Assembly: GCA_964388455.1 (NCBI GenBank)
Contig: CAYMAN010000022.1
Span: 1-34,678 of the forward strand
Origin: JBBRWO01 sp964388455
Lineage (GTDB): Bacteria; Actinomycetota; Coriobacteriia; Anaerosomatales; JAAXUF01
Direction: 5' to 3'
DNA length: 34,678 nucleotides
Shown here: one piece after another, positions 1 to 9,219 of the stretch
Layout of the letters: each line of letters starts with the position of its first letter
How positions within the stretch are numbered: position 1 is the stretch's first letter
The notes under the pieces: model-generated
Database searches by the model: none
What the model saw: the letters and a program-made list of their open reading frames with translations, nothing else
Told to the model about the DNA's origin: nothing
Translations under genes and position numbers: made by a program

Positions 1-558
1 CAGGGGACCGACTCGATGGCGCAGGAGCTCAAGGTCACCAAGGCGCCGAGCAAGACACTTGTGGCGCTGCTGAGGTTCGCTGAGTCGCGCGTGCGCCTGG
101 GTGTGGTGCTCTACGACAACTTCGCGATCTGGCCGAGCGTTCCCAACGAGCTGCGACACAAGATCGTCGCAACGTTCTCGCAGCTTCGCTGGTCGCTCAA
201 GGACGTGGGCGTGCTGGTATTCGTGATCACCAAAGGCGATGCGCCTGAGGTTGAGGAGGCGTTCAGCTCCGGCCGCCACATTTCGTGGGACTTTGAAGAA
301 CTGTTCCGCGTAGCCAAGCAGGGAAGCGCATTCGACAGGGTAGGTGCCGCTCAGTGGCTCGTCTCGGCGATGACAAGTGGCGAGATGCCTGAGTGGGGCG
401 AGGCGCTACTTGACGCCGTGCCCGAGAACGCCGAACTCGAGTCAGCATGCGCTGCCTTGGGTGCGGCGATCGAGGCGGCTGCGACCAATGCAACGTTCCC
501 CGATCCGGCAGCGATCATGGCCGCGGATATCGCTCTGCTGGAGACCTCGCCCGAGTAG
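1..558 (+). CDS. ATPase-like protein, C-terminal part (5' end probably outside window)
   Basis: The frame is open from base 1. An ATG at 16 has a good AGGGGA motif eight bases upstream, so a 180-residue protein starting there is possible. The content looks like the back half of a P-loop ATPase. A hydrophobic strand ending in an acidic residue (LGVVLYDNF, Walker B-like) is followed by a second strand and a sensor-like segment (VLVFVITKGDAPEVEEAF), but no Walker A is visible. The C-terminal 80 residues are helical and alanine-rich. I therefore favour a truncated gene whose nucleotide-binding loop lies upstream of the window. The exact family is not recognised. The next gene follows after 126 bases in which I see no clear feature. 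Confidence 0.5.
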   Translation, partial: QGTDSMAQELKVTKAPSKTLVALLRFAESRVRLGVVLYDNFAIWPSVPNELRHKIVATFSQLRWSLKDVGVLVFVITKGDAPEVEEAFSSGRHISWDFEELFRVAKQGSAFDRVGAAQWLVSAMTSGEMPEWGEALLDAVPENAELESACAALGAAIEAAATNATFPDPAAIMAADIALLETSPE

Positions 559-684
559 GTGTCGAGAGACGCGTGTGGTCCGCGTGTGGTGTTGCCGCAC
601 GGGTGTTTGGTGGCACGGCGCTTGCGACTTCCTTCAAGGTGTCGCTGGCATCGGCGGTCGGTGTAGTTCGACTAAGGATGGAAC

Positions 685-1473
685 ATGAGCAAGGTCCCCA
701 CGCTCGACCCCAAGTTGAAGCGCATTCTCGTTCTGGTAGCTGCGGTTATCGGACTTGCACTGCTCATCTTTGGTATCTCGGCACTGTCTTCTGCCAAGAA
801 GCCCGCTGAGACTGTGGCGACTACCAGTCGACTGTCGGCCGAGGCCCAGGCGGACATCCTGGCGCAGCGCGCTGTCGCGGCCGAGAGTAAGAGTGACACC
901 GCCACGGCTCGGTCGTTGGCCGAGTCGGCACTGAAACTCAATGCGGCGAATCAGACCGCGGTCGCCGTGGTCAAGCGCCTCGACGAAGCCAACCCGGGAA
1001 CCGCTCTCACGCCATCGAAGCCCACCAACACCGCGACCACGCCGGATACCTGGCTCAAGCCGATCAAGAACATGGCGAGTGTCCTGCCGACGAGCATCAC
1101 CGGCTGGTCGGCCGGCAACATCGTCTCCCAGAAGGGGGACGCGCAGGTGACGTTCACTCCGGACGCCGAAGGTGCCGACACCGGCTCCGCGGTTCGCGCG
1201 ACGTTCGCAGTACACGATCGAGGTACCGCGGCAAAGGCGAGCACCTTTGTGAGGTCGGTCGACAAGAGGGTGTATCCCGGTGATGGGGCGACCGTGAAGT
1301 TTGGCACGCAGAGTGGCTACTTCGGCACGGATGGTGCTCGTCTTGCGGTAGCTGCGTTCGCCCGAGGACGCTACGCGTTCGAGGTCGTCGTCTATTCACA
1401 GGAGGGCATCAAGCCTTCGACACTACGGCCTCTGGCCGTCAAGCTCGCTGCGGCGTGGTCCGCGGCACGGTAG
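685..1473 (+). CDS. membrane-anchored hypothetical protein
   Basis: This is a 262-residue protein of unknown function. The ATG at 685 is preceded by AAGGATGGA at a suitable distance. A short basic cytoplasmic tail (about 1-13) is followed by one membrane helix (about 14-34), then a 45-residue Ala/Glu-rich helical stretch. Next comes a Thr/Pro linker (about 105-125) and a C-terminal domain (about 130-260) rich in beta strand and probably outside the membrane. That domain contains no cysteines or recognisable catalytic motif. The stop codon is 12 bases from the GTG start of the large secreted repeat protein, so the two are probably co-transcribed. It could anchor, export or chaperone that protein, but this rests on position only. 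Confidence 0.75.
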   Translation: MSKVPTLDPKLKRILVLVAAVIGLALLIFGISALSSAKKPAETVATTSRLSAEAQADILAQRAVAAESKSDTATARSLAESALKLNAANQTAVAVVKRLDEANPGTALTPSKPTNTATTPDTWLKPIKNMASVLPTSITGWSAGNIVSQKGDAQVTFTPDAEGADTGSAVRATFAVHDRGTAAKASTFVRSVDKRVYPGDGATVKFGTQSGYFGTDGARLAVAAFARGRYAFEVVVYSQEGIKPSTLRPLAVKLAAAWSAAR

Positions 1474-1484
1474 GAAGGACACGC

Positions 1485-4400
1485 GTGGCCCGCGTGAGAC
1501 TGCTTGTTGCGATCTTTTGCGCGGTCGCGGCACTCGCCGCACCGCAGAGCGCGCTTGCGGTCGGGCCGGTGACGACGCCCAAGACCTTCTTCACCGAGGG
1601 GTTTGAGACGGCTGTGCCGGTAACGTACTCGACTGCGCCGTATGTGACCGGTGGGGGGCTCACTCCCGGGTACTGGGCGCGCGTGACCGCGCCGAAAGTT
1701 GTCAACCCTGCGCACGGCGGATTGTCGTCCCTTTGGTGCGACGGAACCAACCCCACGCAGTTGGCTCGTGTGCCGTACAAGTATGCAATTGGTAGCCAAG
1801 GCTACGCGATCTTCAACCTCACCCAGACTACGGACTACTACAAGCCGGTAGTGTCGCTCTGGTACTCGTTCCCTCAGTCCGGATACAGCGACGGGACGGC
1901 TTTCGCACCTGAATGGACGACGCCTGCAGCGCCGGGTGTCTCAAACGCACTGAGCGCGGTCAAGTACACGGCGGTCAATCAGTGGAAGTCGATGTCGATC
2001 GATCTCGCCTCTGAAACCGGTGTTGCCAAATCGAGCCTTTCCCGCGCCGCCGGTAGATTCCAGTTGCGATGGAAGGACCAGCTCGAGCCCCCCAATCCTC
2101 CCGACACTACGTACGCCGCGACCGGACAAGGCCCGAGTGTCGATGACGTGACCATCGCCGGCTGGCGTTTTGGGCCCGTGCGATCTCTCTCGGCTACTAC
2201 GACCACCGTCTCGAGCACGCTGACATGGAACCGTCCTTGGCGCTCCTACGCCGCCACCTCCACCGAGGAGCGCCCGCTCTCGTATCGCGTATGGCGCGCT
2301 TTGAAGGGAACCACCGACTGGACCGAGCTCACGCCTGCGGTTCGCGTCGCCAATGCGAGCGCGACCGTCACCTACACGGACAACAACGTCACCGATGGAA
2401 CCGCGTATACCTACGCGGTACAGGCGTGGGAGCCTGGAAGTGGCGACGAGACGACGGCTGGTTACGGCGAGCACGTTTCTGTGGATGCCACCACATCACT
2501 TGCCCCGGTGAAGGTGAAGATCACAAATCCGATTTCAGGGGCCGTGGTTGCAACCACGGGGGCTTCAGGCATTTCCGGGACGGTACAGGCGTCGGGCGGT
2601 GCGACGGTCTCCTCGGTGAGGATCATGATCACGCGCGAGGACAATGCGTATTTCAACAATGTGACCGACCTCTGGACGCCGACTCCGACGACATTCGCTG
2701 CTGCGGTCTCGGGAACGACGTGGTCTTCGGCATGGATACCCACCGCCGCCGACTACAAGAAGCACAGGTACACGATTACCGCCGTCGCGACGAACAGCTT
2801 TGGCAACACCGCTAGTTCCGTTGTGTCGGTGCAGGCGGACAGCGTGCCGCGCATCGCGCCGGTGGTCACAGTATCCACTCCGGGTGCTGGTGCGGTCGTG
2901 ACCACTTTGGGCACGGTGATGCTCACCGGATCGGCGACGGTCCAGACCGGGCTGCCGACGCCCACGGTCCAGGTCAGTCTCGCGCACGGCGCGAACTGGT
3001 GGAACGGCTCGGCGTGGACGAGCACGCAGGTGTGGCTGCCGGCGACGGTTGTCGGGTCGGCATGGACGCTTTCAGGCGTGCAGCCGCCTGCCAACGAGTA
3101 CAAGACGCCGACGTACGTCGCGACTGCTCGGGCGACCGACGCGCACGCACTGACGGGTACCTCGGCGACGCGGACGTTCACGGTGGACTCGGTGCCGTAC
3201 GTGGCGCCGACGGTGAGTGTATCGACAACCGCCAGTCCCGACCTGGTCGGCACCGGGGCGTTCACGATCAGCGGAACCGCAGCGGCAGTGCATGCGAACC
3301 TGCCGCTGGTTTCGGGTGGCGTGCGCGTGACGATCGCGCGTGACACGGCCGGAACCGTCACCTGGTGGAACGGTTCGACCTGGGTGAGCTCGGAGACGTC
3401 GGTCGCGGCCGTGGGCACGTCAGCCTGGAGTTACAACTGGACGCCTCCGGCCAACGAGTATCACAAGAGCACCTTCACCATCCGCGCCACAGCGCTCGAC
3501 GATCATGGGATGCGCGGCTCCTCGGCGAGTGTGAGCGTGCAGGTGGACAGCGTGCCGTACGTGGCCCCGGTGGCAGCGGTCACCTCGCCTGCGGCGGACT
3601 CGGTCGTGGCGACCACCGGCACCTTCGCGGTGACGGGAACTGCGGCCGTGCAGACCGGGCTTCCTGCAGCGACTGTCCAAGTCAGGCTCGCGCACGGAAG
3701 CTTGTGGTGGAACGGCTCTGTGTGGACGACCGTGGAGACCTGGGCGCCGGCGACGGTGGCGGGCTCGGTGTGGACGCTTGCCGGAGTGACGCCACCTGCG
3801 AACGAGTACCGGACTCCGACGTACGTCGCGACTGCCCGGGCGACCGACGCGCACGCGCTGACGGGTACGTCGGCGACGCGGACGTTCACGGTGGACTCGG
3901 TGCCGTACGTGGCGCCGACGGTCGGCCTGGCGTTCCCGGAGAACAACGTCGACGTGATCGGAATCGGGCCGTACTACACGCTCCGGGGCACGGTGACGCC
4001 GGTGCATCCAAATCTGCCACTGACGGCTGACGGCGTCCGCGTCTTCATCAAGAAGGATACGGCGGGGGATATCCGCTGGTGGAATGGCACGGCGTGGGTC
4101 GTCTCAGAGACGTCGGTCCCTGCGAGCGGCACGACAAATTGGACCTACAGCTGGCTCGCGCCACCGACCGAGTATTTCGTGAGCACCTTCACCGTTCATG
4201 CGACGGCGAGCGATGCCCACGGGCTTGTGGGGTCCTCGGCGGAGTCTGTGTTCAAGGTGAACTCGGTGGCCCCGAACCCGCCGGACATTCTGTTCACGAC
4301 GCCGTCGGCTGCGCTGACGTCGCAGGTGGGCACGCTCGCGGTATCGGGCACCGTTGCAGGACGCGATGGCGCGGTCGTGCAGCGTGTGTCCCTCCACATC

Positions 4401-5981
4401 GGGCGCAGCAGTGGGTCAACGGGTTCGCCCACAACGTGGTGGGATGGCAACACGTGGGCGGCGAGCGAGACCTCGGCCACGTATCTCGAGACGACCTACT
4501 CGGCGGGTGCGCCAACGTGGAGCTACGATTGGAAGATGCCGACCAACGAGTACGCGGCACACACATACGTGTTGCGCGCTTACGCCGTCGATGAATACTC
4601 GCGGATCGGCACCTCGACGCCGATGAGCACGCAGCTCGATACCGTGCCGTGGACCGCGCCGACGGTGAGTGTATCGACGACAGCCAGTCCTGACCTGGTC
4701 GGAACCGGCGCATTCACGCTCAGCGGAACCGTGACGCCCGTGCACGCGAACCTTCCGCTCGAGGCCAACGCCGTCCGCGTGACGATCGCGCGCGACACCG
4801 CAGGTAGCGTTACCTGGTGGGATGGCTCGGCGTGGGTGAGCGTCGAGACCTCGGTCGCCGCGGCAGGGACGTCCGCCTGGAGCTACAGTTGGATGCCGCC
4901 CGCCAACGAGTATCACAAGAGCACCTACACCATCCACGCCACCGCGCGTGACGCGCACGGTGTCATGGGTTCCTCGGAGAGTGCGAAAGTTCTGGTGGAC
5001 AGCGTGCCGTATGTGGCGCCGGTCGCGACGATCGCTTCGCCGTCCGCGAACACCACGTTGACCACCACGGGCGCGATCTCGATCACAGGTTCGGCGACGG
5101 TGCAGACGGGCTTGCCGGCCCCGATTGTTCACGTCAAGATCACGCACGGCTCCAAGAGCTGGTGGAACGGCTCGGCGTGGACGACCGCGGAGACCTGGGT
5201 GCCGGCAACGCTGACGGGCACAACGTGGCGGCTCGACGGCGTCTTGCCGCCCGCGAAGGAGTACGGCACGCCGACCTACGTCGCGACGGCTCGCGTCACG
5301 GATGCGCATGAGCTTGAGGGCACCTCGGCCACGCGAACCTTCAAGGTCGATTCCGTTCCGATGCACCCGCCGACGACCACGGTCTACCCGCCGACGGCCA
5401 ACCCCGCACCCGCGGCTCCGATCAAGATCACCGGCGTTGCCGCGCTTGCCGCCTCGGTCCAGGGCAGTCCGATAACGCTCGCATCGGTCCGCGTGACCGT
5501 CGAGGCGAAGTCGAGCACCGGCTCCAAGAGCTGGTGGAACGGCACAGGATGGCAGTCGACGCAGACTTCGGTGAAGGCGACGGGGTTGTCGGCGTGGAAC
5601 ATGACGTTCACGTCAAAGCCGAACGACAATCGCTCTTACACGTACACGATCATGTCGACGGTGACCGACACGCACGGGCTGAGCGGGAGCTCGGCTCGAG
5701 TAACCATGAGTGCCGATAACGTGGGCCCGAGAATCATCGCGGCTCGCTCGCTTGGCCGGTACGCCATCGAGGTCCGTTTCACCGAGAAGCCGTTCGCGCC
5801 CTCCGGTGCCCGACCCATCGACGCGCGTTACTTCTGGTCACGCGGTCTGCAGCTGCGTAAGATCATCAGCTGGTCGGAGGACGGCACGCGGGTTCGCATC
5901 AGGACTTCCGAGCAGACCACGGGCAAGGGTTCGTACCGGGTGACACTGCGCAGGCCGGTCGTTGACGAGCTAGGGAACTAG
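1485..5981 (+). CDS. large secreted repeat protein with nine Ig-like modules
   Basis: The protein has 1498 residues. I chose the GTG at 1485 because GGAAGGA lies just upstream and the sequence then begins with a typical signal peptide (basic MARVR, hydrophobic core, ...QSALA/VGP). A longer start at 1455 would sit inside the previous gene. After the signal comes a MAM- or LamG-like beta domain (about 25-228) and a fibronectin type III-like domain (about 230-338). Nine tandem modules of about 116-126 residues follow (340-1410), then an 85-residue beta-rich C-terminus ending in ELGN. Modules 2-9 carry WW[ND]G-x2-W, and most end in a linker such as VDSVPYVAP. No LPXTG motif, S-layer homology repeat or terminal membrane helix is seen. 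A surface or matrix adhesin or structural role is likely; enzymatic activity is not indicated. The closest-matching modules suggest recent internal duplication. Confidence 0.85.
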   Translation: MARVRLLVAIFCAVAALAAPQSALAVGPVTTPKTFFTEGFETAVPVTYSTAPYVTGGGLTPGYWARVTAPKVVNPAHGGLSSLWCDGTNPTQLARVPYKYAIGSQGYAIFNLTQTTDYYKPVVSLWYSFPQSGYSDGTAFAPEWTTPAAPGVSNALSAVKYTAVNQWKSMSIDLASETGVAKSSLSRAAGRFQLRWKDQLEPPNPPDTTYAATGQGPSVDDVTIAGWRFGPVRSLSATTTTVSSTLTWNRPWRSYAATSTEERPLSYRVWRALKGTTDWTELTPAVRVANASATVTYTDNNVTDGTAYTYAVQAWEPGSGDETTAGYGEHVSVDATTSLAPVKVKITNPISGAVVATTGASGISGTVQASGGATVSSVRIMITREDNAYFNNVTDLWTPTPTTFAAAVSGTTWSSAWIPTAADYKKHRYTITAVATNSFGNTASSVVSVQADSVPRIAPVVTVSTPGAGAVVTTLGTVMLTGSATVQTGLPTPTVQVSLAHGANWWNGSAWTSTQVWLPATVVGSAWTLSGVQPPANEYKTPTYVATARATDAHALTGTSATRTFTVDSVPYVAPTVSVSTTASPDLVGTGAFTISGTAAAVHANLPLVSGGVRVTIARDTAGTVTWWNGSTWVSSETSVAAVGTSAWSYNWTPPANEYHKSTFTIRATALDDHGMRGSSASVSVQVDSVPYVAPVAAVTSPAADSVVATTGTFAVTGTAAVQTGLPAATVQVRLAHGSLWWNGSVWTTVETWAPATVAGSVWTLAGVTPPANEYRTPTYVATARATDAHALTGTSATRTFTVDSVPYVAPTVGLAFPENNVDVIGIGPYYTLRGTVTPVHPNLPLTADGVRVFIKKDTAGDIRWWNGTAWVVSETSVPASGTTNWTYSWLAPPTEYFVSTFTVHATASDAHGLVGSSAESVFKVNSVAPNPPDILFTTPSAALTSQVGTLAVSGTVAGRDGAVVQRVSLHIGRSSGSTGSPTTWWDGNTWAASETSATYLETTYSAGAPTWSYDWKMPTNEYAAHTYVLRAYAVDEYSRIGTSTPMSTQLDTVPWTAPTVSVSTTASPDLVGTGAFTLSGTVTPVHANLPLEANAVRVTIARDTAGSVTWWDGSAWVSVETSVAAAGTSAWSYSWMPPANEYHKSTYTIHATARDAHGVMGSSESAKVLVDSVPYVAPVATIASPSANTTLTTTGAISITGSATVQTGLPAPIVHVKITHGSKSWWNGSAWTTAETWVPATLTGTTWRLDGVLPPAKEYGTPTYVATARVTDAHELEGTSATRTFKVDSVPMHPPTTTVYPPTANPAPAAPIKITGVAALAASVQGSPITLASVRVTVEAKSSTGSKSWWNGTGWQSTQTSVKATGLSAWNMTFTSKPNDNRSYTYTIMSTVTDTHGLSGSSARVTMSADNVGPRIIAARSLGRYAIEVRFTEKPFAPSGARPIDARYFWSRGLQLRKIISWSEDGTRVRIRTSEQTTGKGSYRVTLRRPVVDELGN
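3111..3214 (+). repeat. long direct DNA repeat, copy 1
   Basis: About 104 bases at the end of module 2 of the secreted repeat protein match 3819-3922 with only a few substitutions, mostly at third codon positions. Such close DNA identity, beyond protein similarity, points to recent duplication or gene conversion between modules. Confidence 0.8.
3819..3922 (+). repeat. long direct DNA repeat, copy 2
   Basis: This is the partner of the repeat at 3111-3214, lying at the end of module 4. A related shorter match of about 40 bases joins the starts of modules 3 and 7, near 3208 and 4660. Recombination between copies would delete or add whole modules in frame. Confidence 0.8.
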
Positions 5982-6121
5982 GACGCACCCGGCGAGGAAG
6001 GGATGTCGTACGGGAGGGCGCGTTGGAGCGCATCCTGTAGCATACTGTCAGAGGTTATTGCGGTAACTCGGTCGCGCACGTGCAAGGCGCGGCCGTTGCT
6101 GCATTTCGAGGGGGAGGGTGC

Positions 6122-6967
6122 GTGCGGGGGGTCGACGACTCCGCTCCGGCTAGGGGCGATCTCGATAAGTTCATGGGAAAGGTGCTCCGCGACCGCGGAT
6201 TCGACCTGACCCAGTACCGTCGCGCCTATGTTGAGCGCCGGCTTGCGGCGCGTCTGCGCACGCTCGAACTGCGAACCTACCGCGACTACGCGTATCTGCT
6301 CGACATTGATCCGTCGGAGTACGCACAGATGCTCGACACCCTCACCATCAACGTCACCGACTTCTTCCGCGACGATGCGGTGTGGGACATTCTGCGCAAG
6401 CGCGTGATCCCGGAAATGGTCGCCGACAAGTTGCGCGGGCGCAGTCGAACGATTCGGATTTGGTCGGCGGGATGCGCGACGGGTGAAGAGCCGTACTCAA
6501 TTACGATGCTAGTGCTCGATATTCTCGGCAAGGATGCCGATAAGTTCCTCATAAACGTGCTTGGTTCGGATCTCGATCCCGACGTCTTGCGGTTTGCCGA
6601 GAAGGGTCGATACACCAACGACAAACTGAAGAACATTCCGACGTCGTATCAGGTACGATTCACACGTGCGATAGGTAAGAGTGAGTTCGAGATCAAGCCT
6701 GAGGTCACGCGTCTGGTTCGCTTCAGGCATTCCAGCCTTTTCGGCGATTCGCCGATGAAGGTCGCGGATCTGATTCTGTGTCGCAACGTGTTCATCTATC
6801 TTGACCGTCCGCGTCAGATGGCTGTGCTAGAAAGGTTCTGGGGTTCGTTGGCTCGCGGTGGCTATCTGGTTCTGGGCAGAAGCGAGAAGATGCCCGCAGA
6901 GATGGTTCGCAGATTCGAGCCCATCGAACCGCGGGAGCGCGTGTATCGTAGACCGAACCGCATCTAG
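6122..6967 (+). CDS. cheR: CheR chemoreceptor glutamate methyltransferase
   Basis: CheR transfers methyl groups from S-adenosylmethionine to glutamates on chemoreceptors and so sets adaptation. The 281-residue product has the helical N-domain with the arginine-rich RRAYVERRLAARLR segment, then NVTDFFRD (77-84). The SAM site SAGCATGEEPYS starts at 115, LGSDLDPDVL follows, and the late motif LILCRNVFIYLD includes C220-R221-N222. I chose the GTG at 6122 because a GAGGGGGAGGG purine tract ends four bases before it; an upstream GTG at 6080 lacks such a site and adds an unconserved tail. It is the first gene of the chemotaxis operon and ends 52 bases before the chemoreceptor gene. The 140 bases upstream contain TAGCATACT near 6038, which could be a -10 element, but I found no convincing -35. 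Confidence 0.93.
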   Translation: MRGVDDSAPARGDLDKFMGKVLRDRGFDLTQYRRAYVERRLAARLRTLELRTYRDYAYLLDIDPSEYAQMLDTLTINVTDFFRDDAVWDILRKRVIPEMVADKLRGRSRTIRIWSAGCATGEEPYSITMLVLDILGKDADKFLINVLGSDLDPDVLRFAEKGRYTNDKLKNIPTSYQVRFTRAIGKSEFEIKPEVTRLVRFRHSSLFGDSPMKVADLILCRNVFIYLDRPRQMAVLERFWGSLARGGYLVLGRSEKMPAEMVRRFEPIEPRERVYRRPNRI

Positions 6968-7019
6968 CGGCTTCGGACGCTGGCCTCACAGGGTTATTAC
7001 GACAAGGGGAGCTGGGTTC

Positions 7020-8339
7020 ATGAGTGAGAAGGACCATCGCCATAGCAGCGTGAGACGAGGTCTTTCGCTATGGTTCACCGTGCTCACGTGGCTGACCATC
7101 GGGCCTGCGGTGGCGCTGGGCCTGGCGTTCACCGCTTGGTACGCGTCGTGGGAGCTCGACCTTACGTTCTCGCAGATGCTTCCGGTAATGGGCGTCGGCA
7201 TGGTCGCAATGCTGATCTGCGGTATTCCCGGCACGCTGATGTGGCGGTGGCAGTTCAAGTTCCGCATCCTGCGCCCGCTGCGCGATCTGGGTTCAATCAT
7301 GATAGAGGCCGGTCGTGGTGACCTTGTGGTTCGCGCGGATGTGAAGCGCGACGACGAGATCGGCGTGCTGGCGCAAGAGGCCAATACGCTGATCATCTCG
7401 CTGTCAGACATCGCGACCAGCGTGCGGCGCTCTGCCGAGTCCGTCTCGGCCGCAGCATCGCAGCTTTCTGCTTCGTCGCAGGAGATCAACTCGTCGACAA
7501 TCGAGATCTCGTCCTCGGTCCAGCAGATCGCCCACGGTGCCGAGCTCCAGTCTCGCAAGGTCGACGAGACCTCCGGCGCGGTCGCGCAGATCACTGAGAT
7601 GACCGGCGAGGTCGCCATGCAGGCGCTCGAAGCCGCCAAGACGAGCGAGGAGGCCTCGATCGTAGCCGCCCGCGGTGAGGAAGCCGCCGAGCAGGCCATC
7701 ATCAAGATCGGTGAGGTCCAGCAGGCGATCGAGACGCTAGCCGAGTCAGTCGAGCTCCTCGGCCGTCGCAGCGAGCAGATCGGCGGCATCGTGGACGTCA
7801 TCACCAACATCGCCGACCAGACAAACCTGCTCTCACTCAACGCAGCCATCGAGGCCGCGCGTGCCGGCGAGTCCGGCCGAGGCTTCTCCGTCGTCGCTGA
7901 AGAGGTCCGCAAGCTCGCGGAAGGTTCCGGACAGGCCGCAGAGCGCATCGGCGTGCTGATCAAGGAAGTCCAGGCAGAGACCGCCAAGGCGGTGCGTTAC
8001 ATGGAGATCGGCACACGCGAGGTCGAGATGGGCACAGAGGTCGTCGGGCGAAGCGGCGAGGCACTTCGAGCGCTGACCGACGCCGTCGGCCGCACCTGCG
8101 TACTCTCCGACCACATCGCGCGCTCGATGGCGCTACAGGCCGAGCGCACCGGCAACGTCGACCGCGCGATGCACGAGATTGCCGCCGTCGTCGAGGAGAA
8201 CGCAGCGTCTGCCGAGGAGACTGCCGCCGCGGCAGAAGAACAGACGGCGTGTATGCAGGAGATCACAGCATCCGCTCAGGACCTGGCCGACATGGCGCAG
8301 ACCCTCGAGGACTCCGTCCACAAGTTCAAGGTCGAGTAG
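7020..8339 (+). CDS. methyl-accepting chemotaxis protein with HAMP, no sensor domain
   Basis: This chemoreceptor has 439 residues. The ATG at 7020 follows AAGGGGAG at eight bases. Two membrane helices lie at about 17-39 and 49-68 with only about ten residues between them, so no extracellular ligand-binding domain exists. A HAMP domain (about 75-128) leads to a full coiled-coil signalling domain. Its hairpin tip, around NIADQTNLLSLNAAIEAARA and GFSVVAEEVRKLAE, contacts CheA and CheW. Glutamate/glutamine pairs in the flanking helices could be the methylation sites for the adjacent CheR and CheB. The stimulus must be sensed through the membrane helices, the HAMP domain or a partner protein. It sits between cheR and cheW in the operon. 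Confidence 0.92.
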   Translation: MSEKDHRHSSVRRGLSLWFTVLTWLTIGPAVALGLAFTAWYASWELDLTFSQMLPVMGVGMVAMLICGIPGTLMWRWQFKFRILRPLRDLGSIMIEAGRGDLVVRADVKRDDEIGVLAQEANTLIISLSDIATSVRRSAESVSAAASQLSASSQEINSSTIEISSSVQQIAHGAELQSRKVDETSGAVAQITEMTGEVAMQALEAAKTSEEASIVAARGEEAAEQAIIKIGEVQQAIETLAESVELLGRRSEQIGGIVDVITNIADQTNLLSLNAAIEAARAGESGRGFSVVAEEVRKLAEGSGQAAERIGVLIKEVQAETAKAVRYMEIGTREVEMGTEVVGRSGEALRALTDAVGRTCVLSDHIARSMALQAERTGNVDRAMHEIAAVVEENAASAEETAAAAEEQTACMQEITASAQDLADMAQTLEDSVHKFKVE

Positions 8340-8347
8340 GTGGGTCA

Positions 8348-8845
8348 GTGACCGAACCACAGGCGGCTTGTCGCAGCTTCGTCCTGTTCCGTTTGGGACA
8401 GGAGGAGTTCGGCTTGCCCGTTTCGTCGGTGGTCAGCATCATCCGATACGAGCAGCCCACCAACATCCCGCGCTCAGGCGATGCGGTTCTGGGCGTCATC
8501 AACCTTCGTGGTCGCGTGATCCCTGTCGTCGACCTCGCACGGCGCTTTTCCGGGACGCCGTTCGTGCCGGGACCGCTGTCGCGGATCATCGTCGCAGAAG
8601 GGTCTTCCGGGGCTCTCGGCGTGGCCGTGGATGCGGCGAGTGAAGTGACCGCGTTTTCAGAGGACGACATCAAACTCATCCCGGAAGGCGTGGTGGGGGC
8701 GGAGGCCGCCAGGGCATTCTCGGGCATGGTGGAACGATCGAACGGTCTTGTCATGTTGCTCGATCTTGAGGAAGCCCTGCCCCGCATCGAGTTTGCGGGT
8801 GTGACGCTCTCAGACGAGCGAGAGGAAGATGAGCTGAATGCCTAA
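8348..8845 (+). CDS. cheW: CheW chemotaxis coupling protein
   Basis: CheW joins chemoreceptors to the CheA kinase in the cytoplasmic array. The 165-residue product consists of one CheW/SH3-like beta domain, starting FVLFRLGQEEFGLPVSSV. The conserved segment VLGVINLRGRVIPVVDLARR lies near residues 47-66. I chose the GTG at 8348, nine bases after the receptor stop, because AGGTGGG lies upstream and the domain begins almost at once. Earlier in-frame codons lie inside the receptor gene. Its last eight bases overlap the start of cheY, which implies translational coupling. Confidence 0.93.
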   Translation: MTEPQAACRSFVLFRLGQEEFGLPVSSVVSIIRYEQPTNIPRSGDAVLGVINLRGRVIPVVDLARRFSGTPFVPGPLSRIIVAEGSSGALGVAVDAASEVTAFSEDDIKLIPEGVVGAEAARAFSGMVERSNGLVMLLDLEEALPRIEFAGVTLSDEREEDELNA

Positions 8846-9209
8846 GACGATTCTCGTCGTCGACGACGCCGCGTTCATGAGGATGATGATTCGCGACATC
8901 CTCGCACGCGAGGGCTACGTCATCCAAGAAGCCGTCAATGGCCGAGACGCCATCGAGAAGTATCGTGAGACGCGCCCGGATCTGGTCACCCTCGACATCA
9001 CCATGCCCGAGGTCGATGGCATCGAGGCGCTGCAGGCGATAAGGAAGATCGATCCGGAGGCACGTGTCCTCATGGTCAGCGCCATGGGGCAGCAGAAGCT
9101 GATTGTAGAAGCGCTGGAGTCAGGGGCGGCTGACTTCCTGGTCAAGCCGTTCCAGCCGACCAAGGTGCTTCAGACCGTCAAGAAGTGCCTCGAAGATCCC
9201 GCCGAGTAG
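8838..9209 (+). CDS. cheY: CheY response regulator
   Basis: This is a 123-residue single-domain receiver. The acidic pocket D9-D10, the phospho-acceptor D53 in TLDITMP, S81 in VSAMG and K103 in LVKPF are all present, so it should be phosphorylated by CheA. The form MPKTILVVDDAAFMRMMI is typical of CheY proteins in CheC/CheD-type systems. It overlaps cheW by eight bases and cheB follows after ten. With no flagellar genes nearby, the output target is uncertain. It could be a flagellar motor elsewhere or the type IV pilus machinery suggested by pilT downstream. Confidence 0.93.
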   Translation: MPKTILVVDDAAFMRMMIRDILAREGYVIQEAVNGRDAIEKYRETRPDLVTLDITMPEVDGIEALQAIRKIDPEARVLMVSAMGQQKLIVEALESGAADFLVKPFQPTKVLQTVKKCLEDPAE

Positions 9210-9219
9210 CGGCCGGAAC

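Larger units (their letters stand above)
2502..5721 (+). repeat. nine tandem protein-coding modules of about 350-377 bp
   Basis: The linker codons for (V/A)DSVP and related forms recur near 2834, 3183, 3543, 3892, 4259, 4636, 4994, 5347 and 5712, a period of about 350-377 bases. Two flavours largely alternate. Modules 2, 4 and 8 share TYVATAR.TDAH, while modules 3, 5 and 7 share a TAG.(V/I).WW(N/D)G pattern. Modules 3 and 7 are nearly the same in protein sequence, as are modules 2 and 4. The period is a whole number of codons, so this is coding repetition. Confidence 0.85.

Noticed and set aside
4416..5366. 316-codon minus-strand frame opposite the secreted repeat protein
   Set aside because: It is Arg/His-rich nonsense typical of an antisense frame, and it repeats with the same period as the sense modules.
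2502..5721. CRISPR or satellite array
   Set aside because: The period is a whole number of codons within one long frame and repeats differ mainly at third positions, so it is protein-coding repetition.
6858..7019. Upstream extension of the first chemoreceptor into cheR
   Set aside because: The ATG at 7020 has a good ribosome site and the extension overlaps conserved cheR codons.
6986..7987. Long open frame on the minus strand opposite the chemoreceptor gene
   Set aside because: It is low in complexity (Ser/Ala-rich) and mirrors the coiled-coil codon pattern of the real gene; it has no ribosome site or family signs.
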